This document shows, piece by piece, positions 9,528 to 17,172 of a DNA stretch of 64,000 nucleotides. This DNA is from Labedella gwakjiensis (GTDB lineage: Bacteria > Actinomycetota > Actinomycetes > Actinomycetales > Microbacteriaceae): the NCBI RefSeq assembly GCF_003014675.1, contig NZ_PYAU01000001.1, positions 2,976,001 through 3,040,000 on the forward strand, read 5' to 3'. The position numbers and the translations under genes are program-made. Every line of letters begins with the position of its first letter. The first letter of the stretch is position 1. The notes below the pieces were generated by a model, which saw nothing but the letters and a program-made list of their open reading frames with translations, was not told the origin of the DNA and ran no database searches.

Positions 9528-10161
9528 GAACCCCGACTACGCCCTCACTCGAGTCGAGGACGCGAAAGCGCTCATCCGCGCCGCTCCCTGGGCCACGATG
9601 ATGAGCGCCACGAGCACAGGACCCGTCGCGTCGCACTACCCGTTCATCCTCGACGAGACCGAGTCGGACGACGAGGCGATCACGCTCGTCTCCCACGTGG
9701 GCCGACCGGACGAGCGCCTGCACGAGCTCGGCTCGCGCGAACTCCTCGTGGTGTTCTACGGCCCCTCCGGCTACATCTCGCCGTCCTGGTACGAGGTGGA
9801 CCCCGCCGTCCCCACGTGGGACTTCGCCACCGTGCACGCGTACGGCGTGCCCGAGATCCTGAGCGACGAGGAGAACCTCGCCGTCCTCGAACGACTCGTC
9901 GACCACTTCGAGGACCCACTGCCGAACCCGTTCCGGATGCGCGGGACCATCGCGACCTCGGCCTATGCCGAGCGCATCGTCGCGGGAACCGTGGGCTTCC
10001 GGCTCCGCGTCACGCGATTCGTCGGCAAGGAGAAGATGAGCCAGGACAAGCCCGTCGAGGTCCTCGAACGGGTCGTCGCCGCACTCGACCGGCCCGGGCC
10101 GTACGAGAACCCGGAACTCGCGGCGCGCATCCGTCTTGTGAACGGACTGCGGTCCTCGTGA
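9520..10161 (+). CDS. FMN-binding negative transcriptional regulator, PaiB type
   Basis: A 213-residue protein of the PaiB family, which adopts the flavin-reductase-like split-barrel fold. Visible family landmarks are the N-terminal RENPDYALTRVEDAKALIRA, SHYPFILDE, SHVGRPDERL, the central GPSGYISPSWYEV with PTWDFATVHAYG, and the late FRLRVTRFVGKEKMSQDK. In Bacillus PaiB is linked to control of sporulation and protease genes; many homologues may simply bind FMN or heme. Here it lies inside a catabolic operon between two hydrolase genes, so it may be a redox or ligand sensor for the pathway, which is inference. Confidence 0.88.
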   Translation: MRENPDYALTRVEDAKALIRAAPWATMMSATSTGPVASHYPFILDETESDDEAITLVSHVGRPDERLHELGSRELLVVFYGPSGYISPSWYEVDPAVPTWDFATVHAYGVPEILSDEENLAVLERLVDHFEDPLPNPFRMRGTIATSAYAERIVAGTVGFRLRVTRFVGKEKMSQDKPVEVLERVVAALDRPGPYENPELAARIRLVNGLRSS

Positions 10162-11357
10162 CCGGGGCCTTCGACGCCTCCGCCCTGCTCGACGACCTCG
10201 TCGCGGTGCGCCGGCGTCTGCACGGGGTCGCCGAGGTGGGCCTCGAGCTGCCCGACACGCAGCGCGTGCTCCTCGAACATCTGGACGGGCTCGGCCTCGA
10301 GATCACGACGGGCGACGGGCTCTCCTCCGTCACCGCGGTGCTCCGCGGCGGACGATCCGGCCCCGTCGTCCTGCTGCGCGCCGACATGGACGCGCTCCCG
10401 ATCGTCGAGGCGACGGGCCTGCCGTTCGCGAGCACGAGCGGCGCGATGCACGCGTGCGGGCACGACCTCCACATGGCGGGGCTGCTCGGGGCCGTGCGGC
10501 TCCTCCACGCTCATCGGTCCGAGCTGCCGGGCACCGTCGTCTTCATGTTCCAGCCGGGGGAGGAGGGCTTCGCCGGCGGACGGATGATGATCGAGGAGGG
10601 CGTGCTCGACGCGGCGGGGGAGCGCCCCGTCGCGGCTTTCGCGGCTCACGTCGATTGCGTCACCCCGGCTGGCGCCTTCGTGACGCGATCGGGCCCGATC
10701 ATGGCGAGCGCGAGCGGCCTGCGTGTGCGCGTCGTCGGCACAGGCGGTCACGCCGCGTGGCCGCAGCACGCCGTCGACCCGGTGCCGATCGCGGCGGAGA
10801 TCGTGCTCGCGTTCCAGTCGTTCGTCGCGCGCCGTGTTCCCGCCACGGACCCGGCCGTCGTCTCCGTGACGCGCATCGAGAGCGAGTCCACCGCGGTCAA
10901 CGTCCTCGCGACCGGCGTCGTGCTCGAGGCCAACATCCGCACGCTGTCCCGGGAGACGTTCGCGCTCGTGCGGGAGCGCCTCACCGCGCTCGCGGAGGGC
11001 GTCGCCGCGGCCCACGGCGCGACGGTCGAGATCGAGTACATCGACTCGTACCCTGTCACGATCAACGATCCGGCCGAGACGGCGTTCGTCTTCGAGGTGC
11101 TCGACGAGCTGTACGGAGCGGACCGTGTGGTGCGGCTCCCGTCCGCGTCGATGGCATCGGAGGACTTCGCCTACGTGCTCGAGCAGGTGCCCGGCACGCT
11201 CCTCTTCCTGGGCGCGCAGCCGGCCGGTGCTCCCGCGGAGGGGGCGCCAGGCATGCACTCGGAGCACGCCGTCTTCGACGACTCCGTGCTCGGTGTCCAG
11301 GCCGAGGCCCTCGCGGAGCTCGCCTGGCGTCGCCTCGACCGCACCCCGTCGCGCTGA
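10158..11357 (+). CDS. M20-family metal-dependent amidohydrolase (hippurate/N-acyl amino acid hydrolase type)
   Basis: A 399-residue M20D-type enzyme. LLRADMDALPIVEATG and the metal segment MHACGHDLHMA near residue 97-106 are diagnostic. GEEGFAGG near 134 carries the catalytic Glu pair, the His in AAHVDCVTPAG near 163 is a further ligand, and MHSEHAVFDD near 366 gives the last ligand. The dimerisation domain begins around GTGGHAAWPQ. Relatives release amino acids from N-acyl, indoleacetyl or aminobenzoyl conjugates. The GTG start sits in a GTGA overlap with the upstream stop. This is the last gene of the operon; about 100 bases with no feature I can name follow before the next, convergent gene. 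Confidence 0.9.
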   Translation: MTGAFDASALLDDLVAVRRRLHGVAEVGLELPDTQRVLLEHLDGLGLEITTGDGLSSVTAVLRGGRSGPVVLLRADMDALPIVEATGLPFASTSGAMHACGHDLHMAGLLGAVRLLHAHRSELPGTVVFMFQPGEEGFAGGRMMIEEGVLDAAGERPVAAFAAHVDCVTPAGAFVTRSGPIMASASGLRVRVVGTGGHAAWPQHAVDPVPIAAEIVLAFQSFVARRVPATDPAVVSVTRIESESTAVNVLATGVVLEANIRTLSRETFALVRERLTALAEGVAAAHGATVEIEYIDSYPVTINDPAETAFVFEVLDELYGADRVVRLPSASMASEDFAYVLEQVPGTLLFLGAQPAGAPAEGAPGMHSEHAVFDDSVLGVQAEALAELAWRRLDRTPSR

Positions 11358-11463
11358 ACGCCCGCCGCGACACCGGTTCGTCAAGCGATCGCCGAGAGGT
11401 GAGCGCTGGCGGGCCAGAACCGTCGACGCCCCTCTTGGGCCATCCGCTCAGGATGCCGGATGC

Positions 11464-11979
11464 TCAGAGGGCGAGCGACGCCCTGCGAAGGATGACGTCG
11501 ACGACCTCGGAAAGTGGGGCCTCTGCGTCGATCAGGGTGGCATTCGTCGGCAGGCCCGCGCCGGTCGCGTGCAGTCGCTGGATGAGAGCCCGTTCGTCCA
11601 CTCGCCCCCGCCCGCCCCACTCGTCGGGCGGTCGGGCGTCGAGCCGTCTGTTCAGTTCTGCGGCTCCGACGACGAGGACGAAGACCTCGTCGAAGAGATG
11701 CACGAACGTGGCGACATTGCGCGACCCGCCACAGAAGAAGGTGGCGGGCTGGCTCCGGTCGGCGGCGATCGCCGCGACCTCCTCCGTCCGCCAGAGGTGG
11801 TGATCGTGCACTGCCAGCCCGACGATGTCGTTGCGCTCCTCACCGGTGCTCGGATCGCCCTGGTAGGCGAGTTCGCGATCACCGTTGATCGCCTGGACGC
11901 CGCGGCGACGCAACTCATGACAGACCGCGGTCTTGCCTGACCCGGAAACGCCCTCGATCAGATAGTTGCGTCGACCCAC
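11464..11979 (-). CDS. P-loop NTPase, small-molecule kinase-like
   Basis: A 171-residue protein whose P-loop GVSGSGKT lies at residues 10-17, followed by a lid-like region rich in Arg (AELNRRLDARPPDEWGGRGR) as in shikimate- or gluconate-kinase-like enzymes. The INGDRELAYQGDPSTGE segment after strand 2 resembles the substrate loop of AAA_18/AAA_33-type kinases. The phosphate acceptor cannot be told from sequence. The GTG start is supported by a TACCCT hexamer on the minus strand ending six bases upstream, suggesting a leaderless transcript. The gene is monocistronic and convergent with the upstream operon. Confidence 0.75.
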   Translation of the reverse strand: MGRRNYLIEGVSGSGKTAVCHELRRRGVQAINGDRELAYQGDPSTGEERNDIVGLAVHDHHLWRTEEVAAIAADRSQPATFFCGGSRNVATFVHLFDEVFVLVVGAAELNRRLDARPPDEWGGRGRVDERALIQRLHATGAGLPTNATLIDAEAPLSEVVDVILRRASLAL

Positions 11980-11985
11980 ACCAGA

Positions 11986-11991
11986 AGGGTA
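11986..11991 (-). promoter_or_regulatory. -10 hexamer TACCCT, leaderless spacing
   Basis: Read on the minus strand the hexamer is TACCCT. It ends six bases before the GTG of the P-loop kinase-like gene, so transcription is expected to begin at the start codon. No clear -35 was found. Confidence 0.5.
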
Positions 11992-12059
11992 GCGCCACGC
12001 CCGTCTCGGTTCGGGCAGGAGAGCGCGAACGTCCGTGCCGCCGTGGAACGCGCCGGTGA

Positions 12060-12065
12060 CAGGAT
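12060..12065 (+). promoter_or_regulatory. -10 hexamer CAGGAT, leaderless spacing
   Basis: CAGGAT ends exactly six bases before the GTG start of the SRPBCC gene, and no purine-rich RBS separates them. The hexamer matches the actinobacterial nAnnnT pattern. Confidence 0.45.
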
Positions 12066-12071
12066 GGACAC

Positions 12072-12554
12072 GTGCCCGTCGTCGAGTCCCGCCTCACCGT
12101 CCCCGTCGACCCCGCGACGGCCTTCGCGGTCTCGCAGACCACCGGCGAGATCCGGCTCCGTTGGGACCCGTTCATCCGCCGCCAGCGCTTCCTCGACGGG
12201 GCGACGACCGCGGCGAAGGACGTGCGGACGGAGACCGTCCAGCGGTTCGGGCTCCGCATGGTCACGCGGTACGTGTCGTACAACCCGCCGACGAACGTGG
12301 GGATGACGATGACGGAGGGGTCCTGGTTCTTCGAGAAGTTCGGCGCCGGGTGGAGGTTCAGCCCCGACCCGATCGACTCCGCGCGCACACTCGTCGTCTG
12401 GCGCTACAACTTCACCTGCACGCCGCGGTGGCTCGCGCCGATGGCCGAGCGCATCGGTGCCCTCATCCTGCAGCGCGACATCGACAGGCGGATCGAAGGC
12501 TTCGCGCGCGGCTGCGCCGACCCGGTCGTGCTCGAGGCGATCAGGAGGCCGTGA
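12072..12554 (+). CDS. SRPBCC-fold (polyketide cyclase/START-like) protein
   Basis: A 160-residue single-domain protein. The opening VVESRLTVPVDPATAFAVSQ is the usual first strand and helix of SRPBCC proteins, and SARTLVVWRYNFTCTPRWL with the C-terminal long helix AERIGALILQRDIDRRIEGF completes the helix-grip fold. These proteins bind hydrophobic ligands or act as cyclases or dehydratases; no specific ligand can be assigned. The start is GTG. The 3-prime end overlaps the 3-prime end of the convergent SIMPL gene by 14 bases, leaving no room for a terminator between them. Confidence 0.75.
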   Translation: MPVVESRLTVPVDPATAFAVSQTTGEIRLRWDPFIRRQRFLDGATTAAKDVRTETVQRFGLRMVTRYVSYNPPTNVGMTMTEGSWFFEKFGAGWRFSPDPIDSARTLVVWRYNFTCTPRWLAPMAERIGALILQRDIDRRIEGFARGCADPVVLEAIRRP

Positions 12555-13212
12555 ACCGTGCGTGGACGCGCGCCGCGATGGTGATGTCGTCCGGCTTGAG
12601 GTCGAGCCCACCCGTGTCGGCGCCGGCCTTCATCGACCGCGACATCGCGACGGCGTCGTTCGACGTCGACGGACGGCTCTCGTCCCCGAGCATGCCCGGG
12701 TCGGCGAGGGCGACCGGGTGCACGGAGGAGAGCCCGAGGCTCCGGGCGTAACCGGTGGCCTTGTCGGTCGCGTCGAGCACTGCGCGGTGCCGCGCATCCG
12801 CCGTGAGGCGCGCCCGTGTGACCTCGGTGAGCGCCCAGTCGACGCCCCCGATCGTGACGCCCTCGAGCGTCGCGAGCCGCTCGGCCCAGTCGGCGAGCCG
12901 CGAGAAGTCGCGGAACTTCGCCTCCATCGTCACGGCGGCGTGGTGCACGAGGGGGAGCTGCTTCCCCTCGTTGTTCCACGGACGCTCGCTCCACACCCGC
13001 AGGCGGTTCGCCGACCACCACGTCACGGGTCCGCTCGCTGGATCGTGGAGCTGCTGCAACTCGCCCGCGATGGCCGTCTGCAGCTGTGTCGTGCGGGCGA
13101 TCACGGCCGAGCGGTCCCCGCCCTGGAATCCGGCCGTCAGCCGGATGGTCCCGCGCTCGGCGGGGTGGTGGTGGTCGAAGCCGCCCTCGATGGTGATGGT
13201 CGTCTCGCTCAT
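12541..13212 (-). CDS. SIMPL domain-containing protein (DUF541)
   Basis: A 223-residue protein built of one SIMPL domain. It opens with a beta strand (TTITIEGGFDHHHPAERGTI), has a central HHAAVTMEAKFRDFSRLADWAERLATLEG region and the family hallmark LTEVTRARLTADARHRAVLDA, in which new variables of the fold combine. Most relatives are secreted or periplasmic; here I see no signal peptide, so a cytoplasmic location is likely. The family has no established biochemical role in actinobacteria. Upstream, a minus-strand TAGCCT ends seven bases from the ATG, close to leaderless spacing. Confidence 0.8.
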   Translation of the reverse strand: MSETTITIEGGFDHHHPAERGTIRLTAGFQGGDRSAVIARTTQLQTAIAGELQQLHDPASGPVTWWSANRLRVWSERPWNNEGKQLPLVHHAAVTMEAKFRDFSRLADWAERLATLEGVTIGGVDWALTEVTRARLTADARHRAVLDATDKATGYARSLGLSSVHPVALADPGMLGDESRPSTSNDAVAMSRSMKAGADTGGLDLKPDDITIAARVHARFTAS

Positions 13213-13252
13213 GACCGCCAGGCTAGTCGGTCCCGCCGGGGGAGGAGGGGAA

Positions 13253-13723
13253 TCAGGGGAGCAAGGGGAGGCTGCCGACGAGCCGGTCGACGCGGTTGCG
13301 GGGGCCGACGATGCTGACGGCGAGCGGCTCGAGCTGCTCGGCGGATGTCTGCGCCATCGCGGCGACGTACTCGTCGTATACGCGTGTGGCCTGGCCGAGC
13401 GCCGGCATGTCGGCGACGAACACGTCGGCCGCGGCTGACGCCTTCCGCGCGATGGTCTCGAGCTGCTCGTGCGTCGCCGCGAGCACCGTGCAGCCGGTCC
13501 ATGGGAGCCCGGGATGCGAGCGTCCCTCGGCGTCCTCCACGTCCGGCCCGAGCAGGCCGGCGACCGCGCCGATCGTCGTGGCGGCGACGCACACGGCCGC
13601 GTTCGTCGCCCGTCCGGAGGGAAGGTCCGCGCTCACGGCGATGACCCACTTGAGGCGTGCCGCGCGGGTGGAGAGGGAGAGGTCGATCTCGTCGGGTGAA
13701 TAGCCGATCGTGTCACTGTTCAT
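13253..13723 (-). CDS. DUF2000 family protein
   Basis: A 156-residue protein matching the DUF2000 family: RLKWVIAVSADLPSGRATNA near residue 23, where a strand ends in a Leu-Pro-x-Gly turn followed by the NAA helix, then VAATTIGAVAGLLGPDV and a WTGCTVLAATHEQL segment. The fold is related to peptidyl-tRNA hydrolase 2, but the reaction is not known. It is divergent from an Lrp-type regulator with only 68 bases between the starts, a layout that normally means the regulator controls it. A GAGGTG ribosome site precedes the ATG. Confidence 0.78.
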   Translation of the reverse strand: MNSDTIGYSPDEIDLSLSTRAARLKWVIAVSADLPSGRATNAAVCVAATTIGAVAGLLGPDVEDAEGRSHPGLPWTGCTVLAATHEQLETIARKASAAADVFVADMPALGQATRVYDEYVAAMAQTSAEQLEPLAVSIVGPRNRVDRLVGSLPLLP

Positions 13724-13740
13724 GCGTCGAGCACCTCATG

Positions 13741-13781
13741 TATCCGGCTGTGATGCAAGTCGGCCGTAGATCATCCGGATA
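13741..13781. promoter_or_regulatory. Inverted repeat in the divergent DUF2000/Lrp promoter region
   Basis: TATCCGG (13741-13747) and CCGGATA (13775-13781) form perfect seven-base arms 27 bases apart, and the right arm also contains the palindrome ATCCGGAT. Spaced half sites between a regulator of the Lrp family and its divergent neighbour suggest Lrp binding. Confidence 0.5.
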
Positions 13782-13785
13782 AAGT
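13780..13785 (+). promoter_or_regulatory. -10 hexamer TAAAGT, leaderless spacing
   Basis: TAAAGT ends six bases before the ATG of the Lrp-type gene and overlaps the right arm of the inverted repeat, so the regulator could shut off its own leaderless promoter. Confidence 0.5.
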
Positions 13786-13791
13786 GGCTGT

Positions 13792-14286
13792 ATGGCTGAT
13801 ATCGACGAACTCGACGCGGCGATTCTGGCCGTTCTCCAGCGTGATGCACGGACGTCCAATCGCGACGTCGCGGCAGCGGTCGGCGTCTCGCCGACGACCG
13901 CACTCGACCGCACCCGTGCGCTCCGCGACGCCGGCGTGATCCGCGGGGCCTCCCTCGACGTCGACCTCGCGGCCATCGGTCGTCCCGTCCAGGCGCTCGT
14001 CGCCGTGCGCATCCGTCCGCCGTCGCGACCCGTGATCGAGGAGTTCCGCGACTGGGTGGGTGCACTCCCCGAGACTCTCGGCGTCTTCGTGACGACGGGC
14101 GACCAGGACTTCATCGTGCACGTCGCGGTGCCCGACAACGACGCGCTCTACGCGTTCGTCATCGACCGGCTCACGAGTCGCGAGGAGATCGCCGACGTGA
14201 AGACGTCGGTGGTCTACAAGCACCTGCGCCGCTCGGTGGTCGCGCCCGATCCCTCCGCCGTCGTCCCCGTCCGTCGTCGCGGCTGA
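13792..14286 (+). CDS. Lrp/AsnC family transcriptional regulator
   Basis: A 164-residue regulator. The N-terminal winged HTH covers about residues 4-60 (IDELDAAILAVLQRDARTSN, then VAAAVGVSPTTALDRTRALRDAGVI). A RAM effector-binding domain follows from about 68 to 145, with VTTGDQDFIVHVAVPDNDALYAF as its central strand-helix unit. The final 15 residues are a variable tail. It likely senses an amino acid or a related small molecule and controls the divergent DUF2000 gene. The ATG is the first possible codon after the -10 hexamer TAAAGT. Confidence 0.92.
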   Translation: MADIDELDAAILAVLQRDARTSNRDVAAAVGVSPTTALDRTRALRDAGVIRGASLDVDLAAIGRPVQALVAVRIRPPSRPVIEEFRDWVGALPETLGVFVTTGDQDFIVHVAVPDNDALYAFVIDRLTSREEIADVKTSVVYKHLRRSVVAPDPSAVVPVRRRG

Positions 14287-14291
14287 GGCGA

Positions 14292-14867
14292 TCAGTAGCG
14301 GGGCCACCAGGGTGGCATCTGGTCGCGCACGGCGAGAGCGAAGTCGTCGGTGTCCGTCCGGTCCGAGAGAGCCCACGTCTCCACCGACGCGGTGAGGGCC
14401 CCGGCGGCGAACGGAACGACGACCTCGCGGTCGACGCCGCGGGCGACGCCGAGCCCGTTCCAGATGTCGAGGGCGATGTGCAGCCGACGCGTCATGAGGT
14501 CGGTGATGCTGCGCCGCAGGGGAGCGGACGCCTTCGCGTCGAGGGCCGCGCGGAAGAGCGCGCGGTCCCGGGCGACCACGGCGAGCCCGGCGGCCAGGGT
14601 CGCCTGGAAGGCACGCGCCACCTCGGTCACGCTGGCGTCCGCGCCCGGGTGCACGTCGAGCTGCTCGTCGATCTCCTCGGTGAGGAGACCGGCGAGCAGC
14701 TCCGCCACGCTCGCGGCGTGCGTGTAGAACGTGGTGCGCTGCACCCCCGCGGCTCGGCACAGCGAGGCCACGCTCACCTCGTCGAGCGGATGGGACGCGA
14801 GCGACTCCCGCAGCGCTTCGCGCAGGGCGGCGACGGTTCGGGCGCTGCGGGGGTCGGCTGCTCGCAT
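14292..14867 (-). CDS. TetR family transcriptional regulator
   Basis: A 191-residue repressor. The N-terminal HTH is clear: LRESLASHPLDEVSVASLCR, then AAGVQRTTFYTHAASVAELL with the TetR recognition helix around residues 42-52. The remainder is a helical ligand-binding domain that ends in a Trp/Pro-rich tail (QMPPWWPRY). It starts ten bases after the stop of the zinc alcohol dehydrogenase and has no promoter space of its own, so the pair should be one operon. The palindrome upstream of the dehydrogenase is the likely binding site. Confidence 0.88.
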   Translation of the reverse strand: MRAADPRSARTVAALREALRESLASHPLDEVSVASLCRAAGVQRTTFYTHAASVAELLAGLLTEEIDEQLDVHPGADASVTEVARAFQATLAAGLAVVARDRALFRAALDAKASAPLRRSITDLMTRRLHIALDIWNGLGVARGVDREVVVPFAAGALTASVETWALSDRTDTDDFALAVRDQMPPWWPRY

Positions 14868-14877
14868 GCTCTCCAGG

Positions 14878-15987
14878 TTAGGCGGGCATCGTGAGGACGG
14901 CCTTCACGGCCGCTCCCGACTGGGTGTCGGCGATCGCCCTGTCGATGTCGGCGAACGGGTAGGTCGTGACGAGACGGTCGAAGGGGAACGTCCCGGCCGC
15001 GTACATCGACAGCAGTCGCGGGATGAAGATCTGGGGCACGGAATCGCCCTCGATCGCGCCGATGAACGTCTTGCCGCCTCCCGAGACGAGGCCGAGCGGG
15101 ATCGTCGCGTCCGGCTTCCCGACGCCGAGCAGCGCGATGGACGCTCCGAAGCTCGTGGCGGCGGTGAGCTGGCCGATGACGGCCGGGACGGCCGTGGTGT
15201 CGACGCCGTACGACGCACCGGCGCCTCCCGTGATCTCGAGGATGCGCGCGACGACGTCCTCGGTCCGGCCGTTGAGGGTGTGGGTCGCGCCGAGCTCGGT
15301 CGCGAACGCGAGCCGCTCGTCGAGCACGTCGACGGCGATGATCGTCGTCGCGCCGGCCGCTTTCGCGGCCATGATCGCGGACAGGCCGACAGCCCCTGTG
15401 CCCGAGACGACGATGCTCGCGCCCGCCGGAACGGCGAGGGTGTTGAGGACGGTGCCCGCGCCCGTCTGGACGCCGCAGCCGAGCGGGCCGACGAGCTCGA
15501 GGGGGACGTCGTCGGAGATCTTCACGGCGTTCCGCGCGGCGACGATCGCGTGCGAGGCGAACGAGGACTGCCCGAAGAACGATCCGTGCGTCGTCCCGCC
15601 GTCGGCGGCCGTCATCGTTCCGGAGCCGTCTTCGCGGACCCCGGCGATGTTGAGGAGCATGAAGTTGAGGCAGTAGGCCTCGCGTCCTGAGAGACAGTTG
15701 GCGCAGTGCCCGCACGAGGCGAAGGAGACGGCTACGTGGTCGCCGACGGCGAGGCCGGTGACGGAGGACCCGATCTCCTCGACGACGCCGGCTCCCTCGT
15801 GTCCGAGCACCATCGGCAGCGGGCCGGGGATGTCGCCGTGAACGACGGCGAGATCGGTGTGACAGAGACCCGTCGCGACGATGCGGACGAGGATCTCGTC
15901 CGGGCGGATGTCGTCGAGGACGACGTCCTCGAAGACGAAGGGGCCGTCCACCTGGTGGATGACGGCTGCGTGTGCTGTCGTGGTCAT
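14878..15987 (-). CDS. Zinc-dependent NAD(P) alcohol dehydrogenase (aryl/benzyl-alcohol type MDR)
   Basis: A 369-residue medium-chain dehydrogenase. Catalytic zinc ligands are Cys42 (GLCHTD), His63-Glu64 (LGHEGAG) and a later Cys. The structural zinc loop has Cys92, Cys95, Cys98 and Cys106. The cofactor-binding loop is GTGAVGLSAI near 187. The overall plan, with GCGVQTGAGTVLN before the Rossmann domain, resembles benzyl-alcohol and class III type enzymes, so an aromatic or primary alcohol/aldehyde is a reasonable substrate guess. The ATG at 15987 is chosen because GAAAGG lies upstream at normal distance and the preceding in-frame sequence is not conserved-looking. It is co-transcribed with the TetR gene. 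Confidence 0.9.
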   Translation of the reverse strand: MTTTAHAAVIHQVDGPFVFEDVVLDDIRPDEILVRIVATGLCHTDLAVVHGDIPGPLPMVLGHEGAGVVEEIGSSVTGLAVGDHVAVSFASCGHCANCLSGREAYCLNFMLLNIAGVREDGSGTMTAADGGTTHGSFFGQSSFASHAIVAARNAVKISDDVPLELVGPLGCGVQTGAGTVLNTLAVPAGASIVVSGTGAVGLSAIMAAKAAGATTIIAVDVLDERLAFATELGATHTLNGRTEDVVARILEITGGAGASYGVDTTAVPAVIGQLTAATSFGASIALLGVGKPDATIPLGLVSGGGKTFIGAIEGDSVPQIFIPRLLSMYAAGTFPFDRLVTTYPFADIDRAIADTQSGAAVKAVLTMPA

Positions 15988-16063
15988 GACTGATGCCTTT
16001 CTCGGGTTGCGATGGTCGCTCGGCGGCGCCCGGATCGGCGTCACATCGGCGGGACCGCTGCCG

Positions 16064-16093
16064 ATGCTACGCCTACTTTCCGACACCTGTCGA
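16064..16093 (-). promoter_or_regulatory. Putative promoter and operator of the alcohol dehydrogenase-TetR operon
   Basis: On the minus strand, TCGACA (16093-16088) and TAGCAT (16069-16064) are separated by 18 bases and resemble -35 and -10 boxes. The inverted repeat CGACA-CC-TGTCG (16081-16092) overlaps the -35 box, a good position for TetR repression. The rest of the 290-base gap up to 16280 holds nothing I can name. Confidence 0.45.
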
Positions 16094-16280
16094 TATATCC
16101 TCGCGACCGTCCCGAGATGCGTGGACGTCGCTCCCCTCGTGGGCTCCCGCGGCCGCCGACGTCCGTACGTCGCGGAGGTGGGCGGGAGAGGGGCAGATCG
16201 GGTCGATGCGCGGGAATGTAAAAGAGCGTCACGGAGTTACCGGACAGCGTCTGGTTTCTGATGGAGTGGAGCACGTGGGC

Positions 16281-17042
16281 ATGAGTTCAGCGGTCGAGAG
16301 CACGACGCATGACGACGCGATCGTCGACTACGAGGCGTGGAAGACGCAGCGCCGCGCCGCGGTGACGGCTCCGCTCGGCAACCTCGCGCTCGTCCTCACG
16401 CACTGGAGCCCCGCCGGCGTCCCGGCCGTCTCCGACGCCGAGGCCCGCGCCGGCCAGCCAGAGGACGCCGTGCTCACGCGCCTCCAGCGCACCGACATCG
16501 ACTCGGGTGAGCCGCAGGAGGGGTACCGCATCTGGCGGCAGGATTCCCCGGCCAATCAGGCGTTCGAGCAGATCGAGTCGTACGAGTACGACCCCGCCTG
16601 GGTGATCCCCGGCCGGTTCGAGCTCGTGGACGAGCAGCGCGTCGTCCCCTTCGAGCACATCAGGGACGCCGGAGCCACGCGCTCGCTCCCCGTCTCCGGC
16701 GACCTCGTCTTCGAGCTCGACGGCACCGAGTACCGCTTCGCGGCCTTCGACACGAACCACGACGGCCACGCGAGCCTGCAGCTCGTCTTCGGCGACACGA
16801 CGAACGGCCGCGAGAGCTACGGCGCCGGCCGCTTCCTCTTCCTCGACCACCCCGGTGCCTCCGGCGACCTCGCACCGGGCGACAGCATCCCCATCACGAT
16901 CGACTTCAACCGCGCGATCGTTCCGCCCTGCGGCTTCTCGAACCAGATGAACTGTCCGCTCCCTCCGCTGCAGAACCGGCTGCCCGTCCCGCTCCGTGCG
17001 GGGGAGAAGCGCGTGCGCTTCGCCGACGGCTTCTCGATCTGA
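16281..17042 (+). CDS. DUF1684 domain-containing protein
   Basis: A 253-residue protein of the DUF1684 family. It begins with the family Trp segment (VDYEAWKTQRRAAVTAPLGN), has a middle strand pair near LVFELDGTEYRFAAFDT, and ends with the diagnostic YGAGRFLFLD, IDFNRAIVPPCGFSNQMNCP and LPVPLRAGEKR motifs. No signal peptide is visible. The family has no established biochemical function; the conserved PPC-F--NCP patch suggests a binding or redox site. A GGAG-rich ribosome site precedes the ATG; a GTG two codons upstream is the alternative start. The gene runs toward the second dipeptide-type importer but is separated by 130 bases. Confidence 0.85.
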   Translation: MSSAVESTTHDDAIVDYEAWKTQRRAAVTAPLGNLALVLTHWSPAGVPAVSDAEARAGQPEDAVLTRLQRTDIDSGEPQEGYRIWRQDSPANQAFEQIESYEYDPAWVIPGRFELVDEQRVVPFEHIRDAGATRSLPVSGDLVFELDGTEYRFAAFDTNHDGHASLQLVFGDTTNGRESYGAGRFLFLDHPGASGDLAPGDSIPITIDFNRAIVPPCGFSNQMNCPLPPLQNRLPVPLRAGEKRVRFADGFSI

Positions 17043-17172
17043 CGGAGCCCTTCCGGTTCCGACCCGCACCACCGCACCGCACCCCAGCACCTGCATCAGC
17101 ACCCACTCGCGCGGCTCCCCGCCGCCCGGAGACGCTCACTGGCGGCTCCGACACCCCAGCAAAGGACCTGAC

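Noticed and set aside
14731-16086. Overlapping frames on both strands over the alcohol dehydrogenase gene.
   Set aside because: The dehydrogenase has complete zinc and cofactor motifs; the others are Arg/Asp-rich shadows. An upstream in-frame ATG at 16086 was also rejected as start because the added residues look like untranslated leader.
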